Assembly (NCBI RefSeq): GCF_014698755.1
Contig: NZ_JACJTO010000001.1
Coordinates: forward strand, 159,785-223,784
From: Aphanizomenon flos-aquae FACHB-1287
GTDB lineage: Bacteria > Cyanobacteriota > Cyanobacteriia > Cyanobacteriales > Nostocaceae
Direction of reading: 5' to 3'
DNA length: 64,000 nt
The translations under genes were made by a program, and so were the position numbers. The notes under the pieces are model-generated. The model did no database searches and was not told the DNA's origin. It worked only from the letters and a program-made list of their open reading frames with translations. This document shows positions 53,663 through 62,287 of the stretch, one piece after another; position 1 is the first letter of the stretch; each line of letters starts with the position of its first letter.

Positions 53663-54338
53663 ATTTCTTGATTGCCCGTAGCGATCGCCAAATGGAAGCT
53701 TCTGACTACATTAAATCTGCTTTGGATGCTTATGATGTGCAAGCCGTGGATTCTTTAATTGGTTTAATTACCCCCGGGCTGAATTAATGCACACTTTAAC
53801 AGAACGGAAAATCGCGGAGGAACAACGTAAAACTTACGAAGTGCAGCAAATGGCCGAAACTCAACGACAAATGTTGGTCAGGGAAACAGCATTAGCCGAT
53901 ATTCAGCAAGATTTGGTACAATCGGAACAAGGTGTGACAATTGCCGAATTGCAAGCTAACGCCCAAATTCAGCAAGCAACCGGTGAAGCGGAAGCTGTTA
54001 AACTAAAAGCTGTCGCTGAGGCTGAAGCTATTCGCGCCCCGGGTAACGCTAAAGCGGAAACCTACCTCGTCCGTGTGCAAGCTTTGGGTTTGCAAGGTTA
54101 CACGGCTATGCAGTTAATGCAAATTGTGGGCGATCGCAATGTCCGCATTATTCCTGATATCATTGTTGGTGGTAATAATGGCAGTAATAATGGTTTAGCA
54201 GATGGTTTATTATCTATGATTCTTTTGAATCAAACTAACAGCAAAACCCATCTAGAATCGAAAATAGTCACACCTCCACAGCTTCCTAATCCTGTAGTTG
54301 CTAAACCTGAATCTACTAATCATAATAGTCAGATATAG
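53588..54338 (+). pseudogene. 5'-truncated, frameshifted SPFH/flotillin-like gene
   Basis: The frame from 53588 reads FIDQVLRPIVGNYFRNSAQ, then DFLIARSDRQMEASDYIKSA and IGLITP, ending at a stop at 53787. One base is missing near 53776 relative to the family reading PPAELM. The next frame (53787-54338) continues HTLTERKIAEEQRKTYEVQQ, an Ala/Glu coiled-coil and MQLMQIVGDRNVRIIPDIIV. Together these are the C-terminal third of a membrane SPFH protein. The N-terminal membrane anchor and SPFH core are missing, replaced upstream by module B sequence. Confidence 0.8.
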
Positions 54339-54407
54339 GTTTAAGTTGAAATAGCATATTTTAGCGATTTTTAGCGATAGCGAACCACTACCTAGGAATC
54401 GCTCCTT

Positions 54408-55163
54408 TTACTTAATTTCCTTTCTTTCCTTATCCGATAATACATCGTGCATTTTAACGACTGCACCAATTACGGCTATTGCTGGGGCAAGAAATCCCTT
54501 TTCTGTTACTTGTGCTACAATCGTCCCTAGTTCACCAATTAATTCTTCCTGTTCTGGCCGAGTTCCCCAGCGAATTAAAGCAATGGGTGTATTTAAACTT
54601 AAACCAGCAAGAGTAAACTGCTCTACAATGTAGGGCAAATTGTGAATACCCATATAAATGACTATGGTTTCTGCACCATGGGCTATTGCTTGCCAATTTA
54701 CCTGGGGTTTATACTTACCAGCAGATTCATGTCCAGTAACAAAAGTAACAGAAGAGCTATAAAGGCGATGAGTGAGAGGAATACCAGCATAGGCGGCTGC
54801 AGCTATTCCTGATGTAATTCCTGGGACAACTTCTACGGGTATCCCTGCGGCTACTAATTCCGCCATTTCTTCCCCACCACGACCGAAAATAAAAGGATCA
54901 CCACCTTTGAGACGGACAACAATAGCATTATTTTCCGCTTTTTCAATCAGTAATTGGGTAGTGACTTCCTGTAACAGTGAATGTCTACCCATGCGTTTAC
55001 CTGCGTTGATTTGTTCTGCTTGGGGATTGATCATTTGTAGCACTTCTGGACTCACCAAAGCATCATAAACAACCACATCTGCACAGGCCAATAAACCTTT
55101 TCCTTTGAGGGTCATAAGTCCAGGATCTCCAGGACCTGCACCGACTAAATAGACTTTACCCAA
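54408..55163 (-). CDS. cobA: Uroporphyrinogen-III C-methyltransferase
   Basis: This SUMT makes precorrin-2 from uroporphyrinogen III, the first step towards siroheme and cobalamin. The 251-residue protein shows VYLVGAGPGDPGLMTLKG, VVYDALVSPEVL, VRLKGGDPFIFGRGGEE and the C-terminal PEQEELIGELGTIVAQV block. It overlaps the upstream chelatase gene by eight bases, which suggests coupled translation in a siroheme pathway operon serving nitrite and sulfite reductases. Confidence 0.94.
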   Translation of the reverse strand: MGKVYLVGAGPGDPGLMTLKGKGLLACADVVVYDALVSPEVLQMINPQAEQINAGKRMGRHSLLQEVTTQLLIEKAENNAIVVRLKGGDPFIFGRGGEEMAELVAAGIPVEVVPGITSGIAAAAYAGIPLTHRLYSSSVTFVTGHESAGKYKPQVNWQAIAHGAETIVIYMGIHNLPYIVEQFTLAGLSLNTPIALIRWGTRPEQEELIGELGTIVAQVTEKGFLAPAIAVIGAVVKMHDVLSDKERKEIK

Positions 55164-55899
55164 AAATCTTTTCCTCTTTTTTAATGAAATCTCCGATTAA
55201 ATCAGCAAATTCTGGACTTGTTCCTAAAGGTGGCGCGAGTTGAAAAGTTACTGACGGAAATTTTAATTGTAGCGTTTTTACTGTCTGAGCGATCGCATCA
55301 GTGATGCCACCTGTGAATAAAAAGTATGGAAAAATCGCAATTTGTCTATAACCGGCGGTAATCAATTCCTGTGTTCTCTGTTCTAAACTGGGAGGAACGG
55401 ACCAATAAGCTGTAATTGCACTTACACTGGCAGCTATATTTTCTACAGGGGCATGAGAACCAGCGCGGCGGCTACCATGAGCTAAAATAATTGATATATC
55501 TGCTTTGACTGTCATGATCATCCCCGCGAAAAACCTTTCTAATCCAGGATAACTACCAATATAAGGGCGCAATTCTATTTTCATTTCTTGACTTATTGCC
55601 TGTTTTGCAAGGGCGATTTCTGCGGGAATATCTGTCATAACATGAAATCCCGGTAATAAGAACAGGGGGATAATTTGCACTATTTTACAGCCAAAAGCTT
55701 GAACGTGATTGGCAAAATCTTGAATTTGCTGATGTAAAGGTTGGATATTGGCTTCTAAGGTAGCAACACTGATAAAATTTTCACTTTCGGGTAATATTTT
55801 ACCTAGTAAAATTGCTAGTTGCTGCATAGAAATATCTGGACGCGGATCAAAACTCCCATGGGATACTAAAAGATAAGCTGTAAAGTTGTTAACTTGCAT
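55156..55899 (-). CDS. Sirohydrochlorin chelatase (CbiX/SirB-like)
   Basis: A 247-residue two-domain CbiX protein, cobalt or iron chelatase for sirohydrochlorin. Each half has the metal-binding histidine pattern: LVSHGSFDPRP near the N-terminus and ILAHGSRRAGSHAP in the second half. It is upstream of and overlaps cobA by eight bases, so the two enzymes probably act one after the other in siroheme or cobalamin synthesis. Confidence 0.9.
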   Translation of the reverse strand: MQVNNFTAYLLVSHGSFDPRPDISMQQLAILLGKILPESENFISVATLEANIQPLHQQIQDFANHVQAFGCKIVQIIPLFLLPGFHVMTDIPAEIALAKQAISQEMKIELRPYIGSYPGLERFFAGMIMTVKADISIILAHGSRRAGSHAPVENIAASVSAITAYWSVPPSLEQRTQELITAGYRQIAIFPYFLFTGGITDAIAQTVKTLQLKFPSVTFQLAPPLGTSPEFADLIGDFIKKEEKIFG

Positions 55900-56005
55900 A
55901 TTAGGGGGATTGAATAAAATCCAGGGTAAGGTGTGCTAAGATTAGATGTGATCTTGCTATCTCAATTTATCTTATTTCTACTCTGGTTACAGGAATAATA
56001 AAGGC

Positions 56006-56611
56006 ATGAATACAATATTTTCATCTCTTACCTTAACAACTGGTAAGGCTTTAACTGTCGTACTAATAGCAATAATTGCAGGTTTAATTCCAATTAATTG
56101 CAATTCTGCTTTGGCACAAACAACTACTGAGTTGAACGCTTTTAGAAGCAATTCTTTATCTAAGCATAATAGTTATCGAGCTACCCATCGTAGTCCTAGT
56201 ATGACAACTAGTAGTTCTGCTAACAACACTGCTCAAGCCTGGGCGCAATACCTAGCGACCAATGGATTGTTTCAACACAGCGCATCTAATCAGCGTAATA
56301 ATGCTGGAGAAAACTTATATGTCTCCTATACTACAGCACCCTCAATAAACTATGCCACCCTGGCCAACACAGCAGTTCAGTCATGGTACAATGAAGTCAA
56401 ACTCTATAACTATAATAGTCCAGGATTTTCTTCGGCCACTGGTCATTTTACCCAGGTTGTGTGGAAAAGTAGTACACAATTGGGTTGTGGTACGGCAAAA
56501 GGTACTAAAACTCTGAATGGTACTAAATATAATGCTTTCTATGTTGTCTGTCATTATTTACCTGCTGGTAATGTGCAAGGGCAATTTCCCGCTAACGTCT
56601 TGAAACCGTAG
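56006..56611 (+). CDS. Secreted CAP (SCP/PR1)-domain protein
   Basis: A 201-residue protein with an N-terminal signal peptide (hydrophobic stretch about 15-33, ending SALAQ). The CAP domain follows: KHNSYRATHRSPSMTTS, AQAWAQYLATNGLFQHSAS, AGENLYVSYTT and GHFTQVVWKSSTQLGCG with the conserved H/E pattern. CAP proteins are secreted and may bind lipids or metals; the function here is unknown. It ends with a strong terminator (56686-56710). Confidence 0.9.
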   Translation: MNTIFSSLTLTTGKALTVVLIAIIAGLIPINCNSALAQTTTELNAFRSNSLSKHNSYRATHRSPSMTTSSSANNTAQAWAQYLATNGLFQHSASNQRNNAGENLYVSYTTAPSINYATLANTAVQSWYNEVKLYNYNSPGFSSATGHFTQVVWKSSTQLGCGTAKGTKTLNGTKYNAFYVVCHYLPAGNVQGQFPANVLKP

Positions 56612-56685
56612 TTAAGTGGGTGGTTATGAACCGTATCTACATAGGTAAAACCCACCTGTTCGGGTTTCAAAGCTTTGATTTTTCT

Positions 56686-56710
56686 AAGTCCGCACTGACG
56701 GACTTTTTTT
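56686..56710 (+). terminator. Rho-independent terminator of the CAP gene
   Basis: A seven-base stem AAGTCCG/CGGACTT with a CACTGA loop is followed by a run of T, 74 bases after the CAP stop. A second hairpin (AAACCC...GGGTTT, about 56647-56667) lies just before it. Confidence 0.85.
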
Positions 56711-56767
56711 ATGGACTTAATTGAAGAAATAGGGTTTTGATCTTATTACTATGATTATGAAATAAAA

Positions 56768-57943
56768 TCAGACACCTATTTCTAATTTACCATCTTTAAC
56801 TAATTTAAACTTTGTTCCTCGCCATTTAATAGTATTACCAAAAAAGCCACAACACCAAATTATAAATCTTACTATATCTGCAATAGGAATTAACCAAAAA
56901 TACTTTTTAGTTACAGAATCATTAAGAAGTTTTACCCCTATTAACCAAGCCATAATCAATCGCATTAAGAAAGTGATAGAGAAAACTAACCAAGAAAAAA
57001 TAGAACCACTATTAGTTATTAATAATAGTAAACTAGAAATTGTGCCAAAAGTAAATATTAATCCCCCATAACCCCACGGACGAGAAACACGAATACAACG
57101 AGCCCAACGAATTTGACGATTAATAGAATCTAATAAACTACTATGTCCTAATCCGTGTTCTACAATATAGTTAGATAATACTACTTTTTCACCTATTTGA
57201 GTTGGTAAATAGCCAAGTTGATAGTCGTCTGCTAAATAATCAGCTACAGCCGCAAAACCGCCAATTTTTGTTAATGTGGTTTTACGAATGACAATGGTTG
57301 AACCTAAAGCAAATTTTATCCCTTCTAATTGTTTGCTAACTAAAATACCGACTTGAAAATCTGTGGCTGTACAAATAGCCTCTAAAATAGTCGCTATTCC
57401 TTGGGCTGTCGAACGATATAAACAGGTAACAACACCGACTTTTTGATCTTGTAATGGTTGAATGACTGTTTTTAAATATTCGGAACCGACACGAATATCA
57501 CTATCAGCAATTACTAAAATATCATATTTAGCAATAGTGACAGCATTAGCTAAATTACTAATTTTCAAATTTGCGCCGATAATCTGATCTTTTACTAATA
57601 AATTAATATCTATTTCTGGGAATTGTTGAATTAGTTTCTCAATTACTTCTATACTAGGGTCTGTAGAACTGCGGACACTAAAAATTATTTGATATTGGGG
57701 ATAATTTTGTTGACAAAATGAAGCTAAGTTGGTATAAGTTCCCTGATCTATACCACAAAGGGGTTTTAGAATAGTGACAGGGGGATGAAATTCCGGGTTT
57801 ATGGGGGGAGAGTCCCGCAAAAAAATGATCGCTGTATAAACCCCATAGGTGTAGAATAAAACGGCTGATAAACAAAGAATTAAAATCAAGGGAAGGGAGT
57901 CAGGGACTAAAACAACTGACAACTGACTATTAACAATTGACAT
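56768..57943 (-). CDS. HpnI-like glycosyltransferase (ceramide glucosyltransferase family)
   Basis: A 391-residue membrane glycosyltransferase (GT21-like) with an N-terminal helix. The catalytic domain has VTILKPLCGID, VIADSDIRVGSEYL (DxD-like), DDYQLGYL and the processive motif RQIRWARCIRV (QxxRW type), followed by C-terminal helices. HpnI members add N-acetylglucosamine to bacteriohopanetetrol. The first ~14 residues are encoded by an STRR array (57912-57939), and the ATG is one base from the divergent transporter start, so the true start may be internal. Confidence 0.82.
   Translation of the reverse strand: MSIVNSQLSVVLVPDSLPLILILCLSAVLFYTYGVYTAIIFLRDSPPINPEFHPPVTILKPLCGIDQGTYTNLASFCQQNYPQYQIIFSVRSSTDPSIEVIEKLIQQFPEIDINLLVKDQIIGANLKISNLANAVTIAKYDILVIADSDIRVGSEYLKTVIQPLQDQKVGVVTCLYRSTAQGIATILEAICTATDFQVGILVSKQLEGIKFALGSTIVIRKTTLTKIGGFAAVADYLADDYQLGYLPTQIGEKVVLSNYIVEHGLGHSSLLDSINRQIRWARCIRVSRPWGYGGLIFTFGTISSLLLLITNSGSIFSWLVFSITFLMRLIMAWLIGVKLLNDSVTKKYFWLIPIADIVRFIIWCCGFFGNTIKWRGTKFKLVKDGKLEIGV
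57912..57939 (+). repeat. STRR heptamers inside the annotated HpnI-like N-terminus
   Basis: Four consecutive heptamers: ACAACTG, ACAACTG, ACTATTA and ACAATTG. They are the same family as at 30628-30648. On the minus strand they encode part of the annotated N-terminus (SIVNSQLSVV). Confidence 0.8.
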
Positions 57944-57944
57944 A

Positions 57945-59573
57945 ATGAATCTAATCTACTTTCTTTTAAGTTCTTCTTGGACAATGGTAGCAATAGCCAT
58001 TATTACAGGTTTTTTGAGTGGTGGTAGTAGTGCGGGATTAATTGCTTTAATTAGTAGTGCTGCGAGTAAAAGCAATGCTGCACCTCTGACAACTATAGCC
58101 TGGGGTTTCGTCGCTTTAGTTACCGTGGCCTTAATTACCGGCGTGATTTCCCAAATCATGTTAATTCGCTTATCTCAAAATGCGGTTTTGCAATTAAGAA
58201 TGCGGTTAAGTCGGCAAATATTAGCTTCAGAATTAAGTCATTTAGAACAATTAGGAAATCCCCGGTTATTAGCAACTTTAACAGAAGATGTTCAAGCGGT
58301 AGCCAATGCTGTTTATGTTATTCCCTTTTTATGTATTGATATTTCCATGGCTTTGGGATGTTTATTATATATAACATGGCTATCTTGGTTAGTATTTATC
58401 ATGGTTGTGGTTTTAATGATTGCGGCTATTGCTAGTTGTAAATGGTTATTAGATAGAGGGGAGAAATTATTAGCTTTAGCCCGTGAAGATCAGGATAGTT
58501 TATTTAATAATTTTAGCACAATTACGGCGGGAATAAAAGAACTAAAATTACATTATCAACGGCGGCAATTTTTCCTGAGTAATCGTTTAGAAACTACAGC
58601 CAGTAGATTTAGAAATCATAATGTCCAAGGTTTAACCTTATTTGCCACAACTACCAGTTGGGGAAAATTAATATTTTTCTTTGCCATTGGTTTTGTCCTT
58701 TTCATTTTACCACATTTATTCGCCATTGATGCGGAAACTTTATCTGGTTATATTCTCACATTTACTTATTTAATGTTACCTATGGATAATATTTCCAATA
58801 ATTTACCATTAATTAGTAAAGCCAGCGTAGCATTACAAAAAATTGAATCTTTAGGTTTATCCTTAGCCAGTCGGGCAGAACTTGCCACTGCACCTCCTAA
58901 TTCTCTCATAAATTGGCACAGTTTACAACTTCAAAATATTACGCATACTTATTACACAGACAAAGAAGATAATAGCTTTATTCTTGGTCCAATTAATCTT
59001 ACCCTTTATCCTCAAGAACTAGTTTTTATTGTTGGTGGTAATGGTAGTGGTAAATCATCTTTAGCTAAATTAATTACAGGGTTATATATTCCTGAAAATG
59101 GAGAAATTATTTTAGATAAAAATTTGATTACAGAAGCCAACCGCGAATGGTATCGGCAACATTTCTCAGTCATATTTTCTGACTTCTATTTATTTGAAGA
59201 ACTACTAGGATTAGCTAATAATAACTTAGATATTCAAGCCCAAAAATATTTAGAGAAATTGCAACTTGATCATAAAGTCAAAATCGAAAATGGACAACTT
59301 TCCACCACAGCGCTGTCCCAAGGACAAAGAAAACGCCTAGCATTACTAACAGCATATTTAGAAAATCGGCAAATTTATCTATTTGATGAATGGGCTGCTG
59401 ATCAAGATCCATTATTCAAAGATGTATTCTATACTCAATTATTACCAGAATTGAAAGCACAAGGAAAAACAATCTTAGTAATTAGTCATGACGATCATTA
59501 TTTTGATTTAGCCGATAGAATTATTAAATTAAACCATGGTAAAATTGAATTTGATAAACTTCCACAAACTTAG
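57945..59573 (+). CDS. Cyclic-peptide-export-type ABC transporter (fused permease and ATPase)
   Basis: A 542-residue half-transporter of the SyrD/PvdE type. There are six N-terminal transmembrane helices (first at SSSWTMVAIAIITGFLSGG), then an ATPase domain with Walker A GGNGSGKSSL, signature LSQGQRKRL, Walker B IYLFDEWAADQDP and the histidine in VISHDDHYF. Relatives export cyclic peptides or siderophore precursors. No peptide synthetase is in the window, so the substrate is unknown. It diverges from the HpnI-like gene with one base between start codons. Confidence 0.9.
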   Translation: MNLIYFLLSSSWTMVAIAIITGFLSGGSSAGLIALISSAASKSNAAPLTTIAWGFVALVTVALITGVISQIMLIRLSQNAVLQLRMRLSRQILASELSHLEQLGNPRLLATLTEDVQAVANAVYVIPFLCIDISMALGCLLYITWLSWLVFIMVVVLMIAAIASCKWLLDRGEKLLALAREDQDSLFNNFSTITAGIKELKLHYQRRQFFLSNRLETTASRFRNHNVQGLTLFATTTSWGKLIFFFAIGFVLFILPHLFAIDAETLSGYILTFTYLMLPMDNISNNLPLISKASVALQKIESLGLSLASRAELATAPPNSLINWHSLQLQNITHTYYTDKEDNSFILGPINLTLYPQELVFIVGGNGSGKSSLAKLITGLYIPENGEIILDKNLITEANREWYRQHFSVIFSDFYLFEELLGLANNNLDIQAQKYLEKLQLDHKVKIENGQLSTTALSQGQRKRLALLTAYLENRQIYLFDEWAADQDPLFKDVFYTQLLPELKAQGKTILVISHDDHYFDLADRIIKLNHGKIEFDKLPQT

Positions 59574-59620
59574 AAAATCAGAACTTATACCAATTTTCTA
59601 TGAAGATGCACATAATCAGA

Positions 59621-59675
59621 TGTAGTCCCCCCTTGCTAAGAACCCCCCTGTAGTCCCCCCTTGCTAAGGGGGGAC
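59621..59675 (+). repeat. Duplicated 20-bp unit with C6/G6 hairpin
   Basis: TGTAGTCCCCCCTTGCTAAG occurs at 59621-59640 and 59649-59668. The second copy runs into GGGGGGAC, forming an eight-base perfect stem (GTCCCCCC/GGGGGGAC) around TTGCTAA. It is a dispersed cyanobacterial intergenic repeat type. Confidence 0.8.
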
Positions 59676-59722
59676 GGCGAAGCCGGGGGGTAAATTATAT
59701 GCAACTTTACAAAGAAATGGTA

Positions 59723-59782
59723 TTACGCAAAATATCTCTCAAACCCTCTTTCTCTGCGTCCTCCGCGCCTCTGTGGTTCGTT
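59723..59782 (-). repeat. Dispersed repeat shared with the 16.5-kb MITE
   Basis: Read on the minus strand this matches the centre of the MITE (16563-16623) almost base for base, including AACGAACCACAGAGG and GAGAGATATTTTGCGTAA. The terminal inverted repeats are not intact here. Confidence 0.7.
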
Positions 59783-59816
59783 TTCCCTAATAAATTAAAA
59801 TTGTGAGGAATTAATC

Positions 59817-60188
59817 ATGACAGAACCTAAAAACGTACTGGGAACAAAATTAGAACTTTGCTGCACTTCTCCCATGACTGGCTTTTACCGTGACGGATTT
59901 TGTACCACAGGTGGACAAGATACGGGAATGCACGTCGTTTGCGCTCAAGTCACAGAGGAATTTTTACAATATACTAAATCCCAGGGTAATGATTTGAGTA
60001 CACCTGCACCTTATTTTAGCTTTCCCGGCTTAAAACCCGGTGATTGTTGGTGTTTATGTGCTGCAAGGTGGCAAGAAGCCCTAGAAGATGGTGTTGCACC
60101 TCCCGTAGTTTTAGAAGCTACTCATGCTAGGGCGTTGGAAGTTTGTAATTTAGCAGATTTGCAAAAACATCGAGTAATTCGTAATTAG
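59817..60188 (+). CDS. DUF2237 family protein
   Basis: A 123-residue protein matching DUF2237: NVLGTKLELCCTSPMTGFYR, TGGQDTGMHVVCAQVTEEFL, PGLKPGDCWCLCAARWQEAL and PPVVLEATHARALEVC. Several conserved cysteines suggest metal or cofactor binding. The function is unknown. The gene is single. Confidence 0.9.
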   Translation: MTEPKNVLGTKLELCCTSPMTGFYRDGFCTTGGQDTGMHVVCAQVTEEFLQYTKSQGNDLSTPAPYFSFPGLKPGDCWCLCAARWQEALEDGVAPPVVLEATHARALEVCNLADLQKHRVIRN

Positions 60189-60212
60189 AAATCCCCTATT
60201 AATTGAAAGTTA

Positions 60213-61067
60213 CTAAACCTGACATTCTGGATTTTTTCGATAATCAGGAGTAGCATCAGGATAAAAGGTACGAATACCACCTTTTTTAGCAACAAAAACA
60301 TTAACAAATGTTTTCTTATCATCAGTTACAGTCAGCAAACAAGCTTTAGATGTAGGTTCTGAATTGGGGTTATTTTTGTATGCTTTCGCTGCAATTGTTA
60401 AAATCTCTTCTGCATTGAGAGTGTAACCATATCCTTTTAGTGGATCATTGACAGTCCTTCCACCCACTTTCATTTTAACACCAAAGGAATAAACAGCACC
60501 TGGTTTAACTTCAGATGTACTCACAGACTTGGGTAAAATTCCAGCAATACGTTTATTTTGTAAATCCAAGTAACGTCCAGCAAAATGTAAACCACCAATT
60601 TTATTTTTTTCTGGTTCACCACAAAAAACATGATCAAATCCTTTAGCATTAAACCAAAGATTAGTTAGATCTTCCAGAAATTCTTGATTAGAAGTTCTTT
60701 TCGGAAAAATATAACCCCCAAGATTATTTTTAATATTGCTGAAAACATCGGGAAAACTGTTAAACATGGTTTTAAACCTAGCGGGTTTAACTACTGTTCC
60801 CACTTCTCCACACAGTTGATTAACTGCTTTATCAAACTTATTCAACATAGGAGCGGGAGGAGTTAAATCTTGTACACCACCAAATTTAACCTTGACAGGA
60901 TTCTTTGTATTGTCAAAGAAAGGTAAAAATTCCTCTGCACTCACTAAAGTGGGACTAAATAGAGTGGTGATGAAAAATAGTTCTGCTGCTAAAATTAAGC
61001 ACCGAAATTCATGCAAATTTTTACAACTTTGAACATTGATGGTTTTAGACAAGAGGTTTAATATCAT
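60213..61067 (-). CDS. Secreted EndoU/XendoU-like endoribonuclease candidate
   Basis: A 284-residue protein with an N-terminal signal peptide (hydrophobic about 25-42, ending VSA). In the middle, GFDHVFCGEPEKNKIGGLHF carries H146 and H161 and is followed by the aromatic strand AGRYLDLQNKRIAG. Eukaryotic XendoU has two histidines in a GFEHVF...GLHNW arrangement at nearly the same spacing (16 against 15 here). A third catalytic lysine cannot be fixed by eye. I infer an EndoU-fold RNase that is exported, possibly a toxin; no immunity gene is recognised. Confidence 0.55.
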   Translation of the reverse strand: MILNLLSKTINVQSCKNLHEFRCLILAAELFFITTLFSPTLVSAEEFLPFFDNTKNPVKVKFGGVQDLTPPAPMLNKFDKAVNQLCGEVGTVVKPARFKTMFNSFPDVFSNIKNNLGGYIFPKRTSNQEFLEDLTNLWFNAKGFDHVFCGEPEKNKIGGLHFAGRYLDLQNKRIAGILPKSVSTSEVKPGAVYSFGVKMKVGGRTVNDPLKGYGYTLNAEEILTIAAKAYKNNPNSEPTSKACLLTVTDDKKTFVNVFVAKKGGIRTFYPDATPDYRKNPECQV

Positions 61068-61163
61068 TGAAATCTCACTAGTATTATTGTGAATACTTGC
61101 ACATTACTAATATGAAACTATATAGTAGTGTCAATTATTCTTAATAAATCTTAAAATGATTTG

Positions 61164-62225
61164 CTAATTAAAATCCATCATCTCCCCAAATTCTTCCATC
61201 ATTTTTTCCAGTAGTTCTTCCATCATATCTTCCTGATTAGAACGGAGACTTTGTGGACCTGCGAGAAATTCTTTAATAGTTATTTTCTTATCTTTAAAAT
61301 CTTGAACAAAATCACGAATTTCCGCAACTATTTTAGTTTGAGCTTGCATGGTTTCCAGCATTAATGTAATACAATCAACACCTTGTTTAGCGGCTTTTTT
61401 ATAATCTGCAACCATTGATCCTTCTGGGGTATTTTTTGCTAACCGGAGTTCCTGTTTTAATTTGTCATATTGATTTTTAAGAATTTGATTTTGTTGTTCT
61501 ATATTTTTACATTTACGAGTTAAATCATCTTCGCTATTATTATCAATTGTTTCTCCGACTTCATATTTACGTTCAATTTCTAAAAGTCTCGCTAAATCTC
61601 CTTCTTTATAAGCTTTATTAATTTCTTTCATGATTTCTGTGTGAGTCATTTGGGTTTCATTGTCTTTAACCTTATCAGGATGAAAGATTTCCGCTAACCG
61701 CAAAAATGTCTGTCGGATTTTTCTCGAATCGTCTGTTCTCGGTACTGTGGGAGATTGTGAATCTTGTTCTGCTTCCCAAAATTGACGACGACGTTGATGA
61801 TTTTCCTGGGAATCATCATTTTCAAATAGTTCATTTAATTCTTCATTATCATCATTTTCTTCTTCTTCTTCTTCAATATGTTTATAACTAATAATTCCTC
61901 CTATTTGCAAACTTCTGTACAGTGATTGAATATTTTTCTGGGTTTGCTTTCCCATTTTTCTTGTAGTTAAAATTTCGGTAAATAAACCATGAATTTCTGT
62001 ATCTAATTCTGCCATTTTTTTCATATTGGGACTAACTCGCTGAAATACCTCTGTCGCTAAAGAACGCATTTTTTCAACGAAGTTATTTAATTCTGTCCGC
62101 TTTTTTTTAATCTGCTTTAATAGAGATTGGTGCTCTTTCTCTAAACCCTCTAACTGAAGATGTAAGTCCGATAGTGCTAGGGGAGTTACTGTATTTGAGG
62201 ATACTGTTTTTGTTTTGCGTACCAT
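61164..62225 (-). CDS. J-domain-containing coiled-coil protein
   Basis: A 353-residue protein with an N-terminal coiled coil (about 20-110), an acidic run (EEEEENDDNEEL), then a J-domain (about 170-225) with FLRLAEIFHPDKVKDN and the HPD motif. A second coiled coil and Glu/Met-rich tail follow. J-domains recruit DnaK. Orthologues are scattered in cyanobacteria. The two genes upstream on the minus strand may be in the same transcript. Confidence 0.8.
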   Translation of the reverse strand: MVRKTKTVSSNTVTPLALSDLHLQLEGLEKEHQSLLKQIKKKRTELNNFVEKMRSLATEVFQRVSPNMKKMAELDTEIHGLFTEILTTRKMGKQTQKNIQSLYRSLQIGGIISYKHIEEEEEENDDNEELNELFENDDSQENHQRRRQFWEAEQDSQSPTVPRTDDSRKIRQTFLRLAEIFHPDKVKDNETQMTHTEIMKEINKAYKEGDLARLLEIERKYEVGETIDNNSEDDLTRKCKNIEQQNQILKNQYDKLKQELRLAKNTPEGSMVADYKKAAKQGVDCITLMLETMQAQTKIVAEIRDFVQDFKDKKITIKEFLAGPQSLRSNQEDMMEELLEKMMEEFGEMMDFN

Positions 62226-62287
62226 AGCAGATGCAATTAAGTTTAGGTTTAATAAAAGAAATACATTTATTATTTTATTATTTTAAG

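Noticed and set aside
55900..56005. Cobalamin riboswitch before cbiX-cobA
   Set aside because: The gap is too short and I see no B12-box-like sequence.
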